In this document: one piece after another, positions 23,641 to 34,104 of the stretch
Layout: each line of letters opens with the position of its first letter
Position numbering within the stretch: the stretch's first letter is position 1
Origin: Bettongia penicillata ogilbyi
Taxonomy: Eukaryota > Chordata > Mammalia > Diprotodontia > Potoroidae
Assembly: GCA_023548195.1 (NCBI GenBank)
Contig: JAJHZJ010000271.1
Coordinates: 1 to 64,000 of the forward strand
Reading direction: 5' to 3'
Length of the DNA: 64,000 nucleotides
Notes under the pieces: generated by a model
Seen by the model: only the letters and a program-made list of their open reading frames with translations
The model's database searches: none
Told to the model about the DNA's origin: nothing
Made by a program: the position numbers and the translations under genes

Positions 23641-24304
23641 TTCTGAAGGAAGCTGCCTTCCTTAGAGTTAAACTTCATTTATCTACATGTAGTTTGTGGC
23701 CTGCAACTCATTCCTAGCTTCAAGGATTTGAGGCTATTGTAAGAGGAGATTCTCCCAGACTCTAGGGAAATGAGGTTCCTGTGACTAAAGAAAATTGCCA
23801 AACCTGTACTATACCAATCCTAAAGATTTATGTGTGTGAGTATGGCTGTGGGTGTGGTAATTTGTTTTTAATGTAAACTGTTTGGACAATTCCCTTTATT
23901 CATATCTGAAGCTGCTTCTCTTTTTATGTTCTTTGATTTCTTCTGATTTTCACTGTATATAGTGGTTGCTCCATCTCTGTGAAAAGAGTTCCTATTTCTC
24001 TTGTTTCTTGTAGTTGCTAATGAGGATACTGCTTATGGGCAAACTGAACCAGGACTCAGTCATTTAGCTCCTCTTTTAGCTCCAAGGGACAAACTACAGT
24101 GGTAGCTTTTTCAATATCGTAGAAAAAGAGATGAGTAGCTAAATCCATGATGTTTGCCACAGTATACTTTACATATTCCAAATGACATTTCAAATCACTA
24201 TTAGAAGGTTTAGACAGTTTTCAATTATCCACATGAATGGAAGAGAACTACTGATAATCTACAAGTCAATGTATTTTTATGGGATATAACTATAAAATAA
24301 GATT
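23641..24304. other. Unclassified unique DNA
   Basis: No repeat or coding signal recognised. Confidence 0.45.
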
Positions 24305-24510
24305 ATACATTTAGAGCTAGAAGAGACCTTGGAGGTCGTAGAGTCCAAACATCTCTTCTGTACTTGTGGAAGGGAAAATTAAGGCAAAGAGAAGCAGACT
24401 GATTTGACTATGGTCACACAACTACTAACTACCTAAAGCAACACTTGAAAGTTAGTCCTCTTGACTTCAGGTCTAATGACTTATCCACTAAAATATGTTT
24501 CCTTCTAACT
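24305..24510 (-). mobile_element. MIR-type CORE-SINE, antisense
   Basis: 'gctagaagagaccttggagg', 'aaaattaaggcaaagagaag', 'ctatggtcacacaactacta' and 'ctaatgacttatccactaaa' follow MIR antisense order. The L1-derived element E lies immediately beyond it. Confidence 0.7.
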
Positions 24511-24532
24511 GTGACATAAAACAAACAAAAAC

Positions 24533-26171
24533 AGGGGCAGAGACAAAGTGGAAGAGTAACAGCATGCACTTTCTAGAGCTCTGCCCCCAAGCTCAGCCAA
24601 ATACCTGTAAAAGTGGCTCAAAACAAATTCTGGAGCAGCAGAGCCCACAGAATGATGGAGTGAAGCAAATGTCCAGCCCAAGACAGCCTGGCAGGTCAAT
24701 AGGACATGCCTATCTCACCATGCAGGGGGCAGGACACAGTCCAGCGTGGGCTGTGCCTGCACAGATAGGACATGAGCAGACCTTGGGGAGACTGAATCTC
24801 GGGCACCTGTGGCAGTTTCTAGGACCCCAAAACACCAAGGACAAATTTGAAGGTCAGTGTAAAAGACTGTGGGACCAGTGTGGGAGAGTGGAGGGATCCA
24901 GCTCCAGCCCCAGGGCAGTGGAGGGGGCAAGGGGTGAAGGAACTCACAGCAACAGGGGCAGAGACAGCGACTGTTTCTGGAGTTCTAGGCCCACAGATTG
25001 GAGTGGAATTCAGTGGCTGACAGTACACTCTCCCACCCACACTGGAAGCGGAGATCTACATTTACAAAGAGCTCAAAAGTCAAGTAAATGGTTTGGGAAA
25101 TGAGCAAAAACCAGAAAGGAATCAGATGATAAAATTTTACTTTTGTGACAAGGAGGACCAAAACATGCAAACAGAAGACAATAAAATCAAAACTCCTACG
25201 TGAAAAGATAATATTTATAATTCTTGAGGGTTTTCTTAGTACTAGGGTATTTGGAGGGAAAATATACATATAGACAGAGGGCTCAGGGTGATTTGAATAG
25301 GAAGGGATGATATCTAAAAGAATAAAATTAAGACGTGAGAGGGGAATATATTGGGAGGAGAAGGGGAGAAATAGGATGGGGCAAATTATCTTTCACCTAA
25401 AAGAGGCAAGGAGAAGTTTTTTTAATGGAAGGGAAGAGAACGGAAGGGAGAGGGGAAAAATGAAGCTTACTCTCATCACATTTGGATTAAGGAGGGAATA
25501 ATATGCATACTCAATTTGCTATGAACCTCTATCTTACACTATAGAAAATTAGGGAAGAAGAGGATAAGGGGGAAGACTGGGGGTGGGGGAATGATAGAAA
25601 GGAGGGCAAACAGGAGGAGGGCATAATTAGAAGTAAATAGTTTTAAGGAGGGTTAGGGACAAAAGAGATAATGAAATAAATAGGAAGCAGGATAGGTTGG
25701 AGGTAAATATAGTTAGTCTTCCACAGCATGACTTTTATGGATGTCTTTTGCATAACTACACATGTGTAGCATATATTAAATTGCTTGCCTTGTCAGTCAG
25801 GATGAGTGGGGAGGGAGGAATAAAGAGAAATTGGAACTCAAAGTTTTAAAAATAAATGTTAAAAATTGCTTTACATGCAACTGGGAAATAAGATACGCAG
25901 TAAATGGGGTAAAGAAATTTATCTTGTCCTCCAAAAAAATTGAGGGACTAGGTATAAGAGAAGGGAGGGGTTTGACATAAGGGACAGCAGATTAGGAAAA
26001 GGGGTAATCAGAAAGCATGCTGTCTTGGGGTCAGTGGAAGGGAGAGATGGGGAGAAAGTTTGGAACTCAAAATCTTGTGAAAATGAATGTAGAATGTAAC
26101 TAAAAATAAATGATTAGAATTTAAAAAGAAAAAAGAAAAGCATAATAAATCTTTACCCCCTTGACCTCAAG
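24533..26171 (+). mobile_element. L1/HAL1-derived element E reduced to its UTRs
   Basis: A 1.6-kb element. The 5' UTR (24533 to about 25099) has an L1-type start 'aggggcagagacaaagtgga'. A remnant of the first ORF1 codons starts with ATG at 25100 (MSKNQK..., then frameshifted). Near 25195 it joins directly to a 3' UTR like that of copies A-D ('actctcatcacatttggatt', 'ttgcataactacacatgtgt'). ORF2 and most of ORF1 are absent. A likely duplication is ataaaacaaacaaaaac (24516-24532) against ataaaacgaacaaaacc (26172-26188), 15 of 17; it is low-complexity, so tentative. The 202-codon frame at 24495-25103 is 5' UTR, not a gene. Confidence 0.75.
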
Positions 26172-26188
26172 ATAAAACGAACAAAACC

Positions 26189-27651
26189 AAAAAGAATTCC
26201 CCCTCCCACAAACCAGAATTTGTAAAACCAAATATTTTCCCTTTTAATGATGTTAGTTTAGGAAATTACATCAATGATCTACCAATGCTTAAAGCTTTTC
26301 TGGTCACTCTCTCTTCCTTTGGAGTTGCCAACCAGTATGTGACCAGCTATCTAGTTTTTATTTTTTGTTTTTTTGTTTTTTAACAATCTCAACAATGCAA
26401 ATTGTATTTCTACAAGTGTTTGGTGTGGGAAAACAGTTAAAAATCATTGATAGTCAAGTCTGGTGAAAAGGTGCATGATTATAATGGGGACTAGTATTTT
26501 GATTCAAAACCAATATATGACCCTAATATAAGAATGTTGGTTTTGCCGGGAGGCCCTATAATTGACTTCAACAGCCAAAACAAAAACAGTCCAGGAAATT
26601 TTGCTTTCTGACATCATTAGATTAATCATGAAATAATGAAGTGAGTGTATTCTAGAATAACAACTCATTAATACAGTGTGTTCTGCTGTGTGTTTGTGTG
26701 TGTGTGTGTGTATTTGCGTATGAAAGAGAGAGACACACACAGACAGTTAGCAGAGGAAACCAAAAGGGCAGACAAAAAGAGTTTAACTAAGTAAGTCTTT
26801 ACTTTATGGTCATCCTGAGTACGCTTTACATTACAATCAGACCAAACTAACAGCATCGTAACTATATATACTCTGATGAGAGTGCAAAACTGCCAGCTGT
26901 GTAAAGAAAACTCCAGAATCCTTGGAGAGAATGTAAACTAATGCTCCTACAACATATATCTTTCAAAGAGGCTCCAAATCTCTTCCTTCCTTCTCTCTTC
27001 CCAAGTCACTTCTCCATCACACCCTAGGTAACAAATGAGAAATTTTGAGGGCTATTGAGCACTGGAAATTTTCACAGCAGGACTGCTTCTTAGCCCTGGA
27101 GTTTGGGTAATTGTCACACATTGGTAAAATTCATAAGAGACAATTGTCCTCCAATCGACATTTCTGTCTTCAAGGTGTAGTGCCCCGGAGTGAGGATTCT
27201 GATTTAGGCTATTAGGAACAAAGGTAAGAATTCTAGCTAACTGTGACTTGAATACTGAGCCCATGATTTTGTTCATCATTTCTTTGTGCGGAGTATGGGG
27301 TTTTCTGTTGGATTATTTTTTTTCTAAACTTTCCCCCATTTTGTACATTACATTACATTTGTACATGTACATTACAAAAATGTACATTTTGTAAATCTGT
27401 GAATAGCATATCCTTCCAGTTTTATTTCCCACTACTCCTCTGTAAAGGTACCCTTTATAGTTAGACTTATTCCTCTCTTGCCCTAAAACACAACTTATGC
27501 TTTCCAGTATCAGTACTTTTGCTCATATCTTTCCCATACCCTAGAATAAAAAAATAATAATAATTTACATTCTCATAATACCTTATAAACTTTATATGTT
27601 TTGAAATGATACCTTAAATTGAAATAGAAGTGGCAAAGCCAACAAAAGTTT
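26189..27651. other. Unclassified unique DNA, 1.46 kb
   Basis: Contains a pure TG run at about 26690-26711 and a T-rich patch near 26350-26380. No repeat family or exon recognised; minus-strand frames of 62-78 codons at 26504-27279 lack support. Confidence 0.4.
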
Positions 27652-27665
27652 AGAGGTAGACATTC

Positions 27666-28237
27666 CTTTTTTTGTGTGAATGCTTTTCCCCTCAAAATTT
27701 ATTGATTTATTTTTCACTTTTCAACAATCACTTCCATAAGTTCCAAATTTTCTCTCACTTGCCCCTCTCCCTCCCCAAGATGGTATAGAATCTTATATGG
27801 GCTCTTACACATGCATTCCTATTAAACACATTTCCACATTAGTCATGTTGCATAGAAGAATTATATTAATAATAATAAATGGGAGAAGCCATGAGAAAAG
27901 CAAAACAAAACATAACTAAAGAGAAAACAGATTGCTTCATTCTGTTCTCTGACTCCATAGTTATTTCTCAGGATATGAATGACATTTTGCACTATGAGTC
28001 CTTTGGAAATGTTTTAGGTCCTTACATTGCTCTGAAAGGCTAAGTCTATCAAAAACAGTCCTCGAACACAGTGGCTATTATTGTGTATAATGTTCTGTTC
28101 ACTTCACTCTGTATGAGTTCTTATAAGTCTTTGTAGGTCTTTTTGAAGCTTGTCTGTTCATTATTTCTTATAGCACAATAGCACAATATAGCACAATATT
28201 CCATTACATTCATATACTACAACTTCCCCAAATGATG
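27666..28237 (-). mobile_element. 5'-truncated L1 with perfect 14-bp duplication
   Basis: Minus-strand L1 3' end: last ORF2 codons (antisense 'tccattacattcatatacta', 'tcattatttcttatagcaca') and 3' UTR ending near 27666. The flanks agaggtagacattc at 27652-27665 and 28238-28251 are identical over 14 bp. The 3' UTR is of the same subtype as the L1 nested in copy D (52278-52925). Confidence 0.9.
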
Positions 28238-28817
28238 AGAGGTAGACATTCTTAAAGCTCATAACAACTTAGAAGGTTGGAAGGAAAGATGCATTACATG
28301 GTTATGGAGGGTGACCTTAAACCTATGTGGACATGACACTAGTGGTAGGATTGGATGGTAGTGGCTTAAGTAGAAGCACCTTGGGAGTTCTCAACCAGAG
28401 ACGGAAAGGGATCTGGCAACTGGTTGGAAAGAAATTACACGGGATGCTTGTGATAGCACTGAACTCAGAACTGGAAGGGGCTTGGCAACTTCATTGCCTC
28501 TACGCACATCTGGGCTACAATTTAAGTGAAGAAAAGAGCACTTCCAGTGAAGAGGGAGAAGGAACCCTAAAGAGCAGTATTGCTTAAGATCCCTGTTTTA
28601 GGACCACAGCATAGAACAGGAAAGCAGTGATCATATCTCACCCTACATCACACCACCTTGAAAACACCAAAAAACAAAAAACAAACCCAAATTAGCTCTG
28701 GAAACAGCAGTGCAAAAAAATTGTGCAAACTCACTATAATGTTCCCCCTACCATGCCTAGAACAGAACCCAATTTTAATATAAATTCAAAATCACAAAAT
28801 AGCCTGAAAAAGAAACC

Positions 28818-29628
28818 ATGAACAACAACAAAAAAAGAACCTGACCATCAAAAGTACTATGGTCCCAGGGAAGATCAAGACCCAAACTTAGAAAAAGGCA
28901 AAAAAACTTACACGCAGAACTTAAAGGGGGAAACATGATTAGAATAGAAGCCAACAAGAATTGCTAGAAGAGCTAAAAAAATTTTCCAAAATCAAATAAG
29001 AGTGGTAGAGAAAAAATTATGGAAAAAATGTGAGTGAGAGAAGAAAATTATAAAAGACAATGGAGAGCATGGAAAAAGAGGAAAACAATGAAAATAATAT
29101 ATTAAAAACAATTACCCAAATGGAAGAAGAGGTACAAAACATAATTGAAGAGTGGAATTCCTTAAACATTAGAATTGGCCAAGTAGAAGCTAGTTACTCT
29201 ATGAGACATCAGGAAATAATAAAATGAAGTTAAAAGAACAAAAAAAGTAGAAAAAAATGTAAAATATCTCTTTGAAAAAACAACCAACCTAGATTTGAAA
29301 TAGAGGAAAGATAAATTAAGAATTATTGGGCCACCTAAAAGCTATAATCAAAGAAAGAGCCTAGACATCACATTTCACAATTATCAGGGAAAAGTACCAA
29401 ATATCCTAGAACCATAGAGTAAAATAGAAATTTAAAAAATCTACTGATCACCACCGGAAAGATATCTCAAAATTAAAACTCCTAGAAATAATAAAGCCAA
29501 ATTCCACAGCTCCTAAGTGAAAGAGAAAATGCTTCAAAACACCAGAAATAAACCATTCAAATATTGCTGGGCCACAGTCATAATCACACAAGACTTACCA
29601 GCTCCTACATTAATAGAGAAATAGTAAT
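28818..29628 (+). pseudogene. L1 ORF1 remnant
   Basis: Collinear with the L1-type ORF1: ATG at 28818, Lys/Glu-rich coiled-coil coding ('caatggagagcatggaaaaa', 'acccaaatggaagaagaggt') and an RRM segment ('gggccacctaaaagctataa', 'aagagcctagacatcacatt'). Many stops and frameshifts leave no long frame. It is more decayed than copy A's ORF1 and closer to ordinary L1 than to the HAL1-like copies. Confidence 0.7.
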
Positions 29629-29639
29629 TGTTAATGAGC

Positions 29640-31502
29640 TAAATCCATATAATAAGAATGACAATTTCACCTAAGTTAATTTACTTATTCAGTGTAATAC
29701 CAATCAGAGTACTGTATCGTGAAGGCAATATTCACAGCATTGGTGGTGACTATGAATATGCCAGCATAGTTCTCTAACACAAAATACAAAAGACTCTCCA
29801 TATAGAAGGCAGAAGAAAAACATTTATTTAGACACCAGAAAGCCAAATCCCAGAACCAGAAAGCAAAATGTGTGCTGATGACCAAGAAGTTAATAGGTAT
29901 GATCACAGCATGGAGCAAAGCTATTCCCAAGTCTGCCTTCCCCACCCACCCCCCACCCCCAGCCCGGACTTCCTCACAACAAAGCAAACACTCATGAGCC
30001 TGAGCATTGCCAAGACTTCCTGGGTCCTCTCCCCTCTGCCCCAACCTCACTCAGTCACTTCCTCCAGGTATTGCTCCACTCTTATTGTTCTGCCTGTTCA
30101 GCAAACTCCTCAGACCACATGTGACTTAGGTTTCCAGGTGATTAAGCAAATCATATGGATCTATTAATGAATGAGAAAGATATTTCCATTACTATTACAA
30201 CTACCAAAAATTATTTTATGGTTAGAATAAATAATAAAATTCATATGGAAAAACAGAAAGTCAAGAATATAAAGAGAATAAATATTTAAAATGTGAAAAA
30301 ATGGCAGACTCTTTCTTAGTAGCAGATTTCCAACTATATTACAAAGTGGTAACCATTAAAATAATCTGGTACTGGCTAAAAAACAGAGTAGTGGACCAGT
30401 GGAATAGATTAGGTACAGAGTACACAGAAGTAAATGACCATAGTAATCTAGTGTTTGATAAACCGAAAGATTTAAGCTTTTGGTATAAGTATTCATAATT
30501 TAACAAAAATTACTGGGAAAACTGGAGAGAAATTTGGAAGAAATTTGTCATAAATCAGCAGCTTACACCCTGAAGGCCTCTAATGTCTACCAAAATAAGG
30601 TCAAGATGAATAAGTGATCTAGACATAAAGGATATCATAAACAAATTAGGCGGTCATGGAAAAATATATCTGTCAGGTCTATGGATAAGTGAAGAGTTGA
30701 TAACTGAACAAGAATTAGAGAGAATCACAGGAAGCAAAATGGGTAATTTTGATTACACAAAATTTAAAAGATTTTGCACAAAACCTAAGGTAACGAAAAT
30801 TAGGAAGAAAACAGGATAGAGGGACAAATTTTTTTTTTTTGGCAGTTTCCTTTCAGAAACATTTTATTTCTCAAATACACACACACATACACACACACAT
30901 AAAAAATGGAACTGAGTCAAATTTACACACAAAGGGCACGTTTTACAATTGATAATCAATCAAAGGATTTGAGAGGTCAGTTTTCAGAAGAAGAAATCAA
31001 AGCTACCAATAGTTACATGAAAAAATGCTCTAAACCCCTATTGATTTGAGAAATACAAATTAAAACAATGGTGAAATACAACTCACAACTATCACACTGG
31101 GTAATATGACAGAAAGGAAAAATGACAAATGATGGACAGGATATAGAAAAATTAGAAAACTGATGGGGTTGTGACTTAGTTCAACCATTCTGGAAAACAA
31201 TTTGTAACTACACCGAAAGAGCTATAAAACTATGCATACTCTTTGACCCAGATACTGTTTGTATCCAAAGAAAGGGAAAAGGACCTATTTGTGTTCATAT
31301 TTATAGCAACTCTTTTGGTGGTGGCAAAGAATTGGAAATTGAGGGGATGTCTTTCAATTGGGGAATGGCTGAACAAGTTGTGATATATGAATGTAATGGA
31401 ATACTATTGTGACGTAAGAAGGATGGTTTCAAAAACTCTCGTAAGATTTTTATGAACTGATGCAAAGTGAAGTGAGCAGAGCCAGAAGAAAGTGTACACA
31501 AT
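29640..31502 (+). pseudogene. L1 ORF2 C-terminal remnant
   Basis: Excluding the LTR-like block, the sequence follows L1 ORF2 downstream of the RT catalytic region. 30301-30498 still reads IIWYWLKNRVVDQWNRLGTE, a conserved post-RT segment. Later come 'tgtgacttagttcaaccatt', 'actctttgacccagatactg' and the terminal 'gatgcaaagtgaagtgagca'. Frames are broken repeatedly. The catalytic RT motif and endonuclease are absent. Confidence 0.75.
29713..30188 (-). mobile_element. Probable solo LTR of an endogenous retrovirus
   Basis: A 476-bp block interrupts ORF2 sequence of the surrounding L1. On the minus strand it begins tggaaatatc and ends cacgataca (TG...CA). A 'tctaaataaatgtttttctt' polyadenylation-like signal lies in its last third, and a G-rich patch sits mid-element. 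The 4-bp flanks are gtac and ttac (one mismatch). No gag, pol or env sequence is present. The LTR call is inferred from ends, length and signal position. Confidence 0.5.
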
Positions 31503-31912
31503 GACAATAACATTTTAAACTTTGATCAGTGTTGAAAGACAGTAACTGATGAACACATGATTCAAGAAAATCTTAAAGGACTCCTAGTGGAAAACAATAT
31601 CCATCTCCAGAAAGAAAACTGATTAACTTGAATGCAGATTGAAGCATATTTCAAAAATAATCTTTATATTTCTCATGTGTGTGTTTGTGTGTGCTGTCTT
31701 TTACAACATGGCTAATGTGGAAATCTATTTTATATTATTTCATATATATAATTGATATCATATTAATTGCCTTCTCAAGGGGTAGCATTGGAGTCACAGG
31801 GAAAAAAAGAGAATTTGAAACTCAAAATTCTAAAAAGGCCTTAAAATTATATAGGCATTTGGTAAATATTTGATGACATAAAGAAAATGTATGTTAAAAT
31901 TAAAATATAAAG

Positions 31913-33059
31913 TAGAGGCTAATGCTGTTCATTTTACATTTTACATAGTGAAGATCAGACTTTAATTGTCCTCCTTACTCCTCTATATCCAAAGTAAAAC
32001 CTCACTGTGGTAATTAACTTGTTTTAAACCTAGATCCAAAATAATGGCTCCTGAAGCCTACTTGATTCCCTTTTCTTCAGCTTTAGGGAAATTATTTTAT
32101 ATGGAAAGTTCTGAATTCAAACACAATATTTATGAACCACCAGTTATGAAATTTCTTAACTTGCTTGGAAGCTAGGTTCTATATCTAATTTATCTACATC
32201 TAAGCTTATCTCTTTGTGTTTGAGTCTAAATTCAGTCTCTTGGAATTGTTTGAGTAATGGAACAATAGATTATATTATAGCATCTATGGATAACAAAAAG
32301 GCACAAGAAGGGGATGTTGAGGAAACATTAATCTTTTCTTGTGACCTTTCTCATCCGGAGTCTTCTACTTGTAGAGCCAGTGACTGTCTTTTCCGTATCT
32401 TTCTTTTCTTTCACACTTCAGTTCTCCTATTGCTCTTTAAATATGTGCTGGAAATGTCACAGCTACTCCAGATCTTGAACTCAGATGCTCAAAATCTTTT
32501 CCTCCAATTCTGAAAGGGCTTCTTCCTTACTCATAATTGTTTAGGATATGATCTTACCACTCACATGTTAACTAATTCCAAGAGGCACATAGACCCAGGT
32601 TATACTCACTTCTGTTTGTATGATTGAATTAAAAAGTCAAGATATCAGAGCTAAAAGGGGGTATTTTCAAACTCAGTTTTATATTTATGCAACTCTACCT
32701 ATCCTATATGATGTTCAAACATTAACTCTTCTGTGGAACCTTCCCAGCCCATCTCAGTCCAAAATAACTTCTCTCCCTCTTTCATACTCTTATAGCATTT
32801 GTTATTTCCGTTATCCACTAATTGACTCATATAAATCAGGTCTAGTGAACTATTACACATTTTTAACCATATTGTAGCACATCAATTTCATGTGGTTCTT
32901 AAATCAATGTCTTAAACATTGTAGACAATCAATGGATATCTTTTAAGCTGAATGCTTGAAAACTATCCATGAGCTTTTTACTGTCATTTGAAACCTCAAT
33001 AAAGTTTTACCTTTCCTTGGCAATAATTTGAACATATTTTAGACATTTGATGCCCTCCT
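31913..33059. other. Unclassified unique DNA, 1.15 kb
   Basis: Frames of 99 codons (32214-32513) and 85 codons (32620-32877) have no domain signature. A faint L2/MIR-like 3' string occurs near 32900-32950. No splice-bounded exon recognised. Confidence 0.35.
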
Positions 33060-33150
33060 TTGCATAGTGAGTGGAAGGAGCATTAAACTGGGAGTAGGGA
33101 GATATAGGTTCAGGTACTAGCTCTGTTATTAACTAATCCTCTACACAGTA
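33060..33150 (+). mobile_element. MIR 5' fragment (weak)
   Basis: 'gtggaaggagcattaaactg' and 'gatataggttcaggtactag' resemble the tRNA-related head of MIR. Confidence 0.4.
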
Positions 33151-34091
33151 TAGTTTAGTTCAAGCATCTCCTTCAAAGCCATACTCCATTATCCTTTGAA
33201 CAAGGGAATACATAACCACAGGTTGTTACCAATTGTTGAATATACCTTAAAGTTAGTGACCTATAAGTGATCTAAACTTGCTCCTTCTCCTTGATTCAAC
33301 GATGATAATGTTGCTATTTTGATACTAATAAAACTCTGAACCTAAAAGGCATACAGTTCTCTCATATAAAATATCTTTCCTTTCTTTTTATTTGGTTAAG
33401 GTAAAAAAGATATTTAGAACCCATACACTCTTGGAGCGATTTTCTAAAGACACTATATACCACTAGCCAGGATATTTTAATAAAGCAATGTACTATCTTA
33501 CTTGCTAGCAAGAAGATTAGTTTTATTCTGAAACACCTCACTCGATCAAGTCCTTTCACTTTTCTTGACCTCACTGTCCTCTTCCGCATTATGGAATTGT
33601 CTCCAGAGATCTCATTTATTCTCCCTCCCAACATAGAGATCTATGATTCTGTCATTACCCATTAAATATATGGAGAAAAGATCTCATGGAAAGTATTTCT
33701 GAGAGTGAAGGCCCTAGAAAGAGCCTCATTTAGCAGAAGTTCTCTTGCCATCCTCAAGTTAAATACCACTACTGAAATGATTTGACTACTTTCAGGTCTA
33801 ATATTCCACAACAACCTGTAAATTCATTCTGATATTTCTTTTTCCCCCAAATTTATTGTCTTGTATTAAACTGGAAAGTGGTGGTATCATTGCTAGCATA
33901 TCAATATTATGTCAGCTGAGTTTAGCAATACAATTTTATGGTAGTATTTTTTATTCTGAATATTAATGGTAGTGTTTTAAAATATATAAATAAAACTATT
34001 GATCTTTTCCTCAGATTTTCTTAAAGTACTTTGTCTGGACAGAATTTTGAAAACTACATTTTCCATACTTAACTATGTATACTTCCTATAG
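33151..34091. other. Unclassified AT-rich DNA
   Basis: A 90-codon minus-strand frame at 33362-33634 has no recognisable domain. No repeats recognised. Confidence 0.4.
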
Positions 34092-34104
34092 CTGAGTGTT
34101 ATTT

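Larger units (their letters stand above)
28300..31912 (+). mobile_element. Rearranged L1: 5' UTR, ORF1 and ORF2 C-terminus
   Basis: 5' UTR landmark 'tgaactcagaactggaaggg' at about 28460; ORF1 remnant 28818-29628; then a jump at about 29636 into the C-terminal part of ORF2 ('cacctaagttaatttactta'), so endonuclease and most of the RT are deleted. A solo-LTR-like insertion lies at 29713-30188. The 3' UTR runs to about 31912 ('cttctcaaggggtagcattg'). No duplication was identified, so the outer edges are approximate. Confidence 0.75.

Noticed and set aside
23267..23717. Frames of 63-76 codons containing a repeated 29-residue segment
   Set aside because: The repetition comes from the 87-bp tandem duplication in a MIR; not a protein repeat.
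24495..25103. 202-codon plus-strand frame
   Set aside because: It begins in flanking MIR/target sequence and runs through the L1-type 5' UTR of element E; protein has no known domain.
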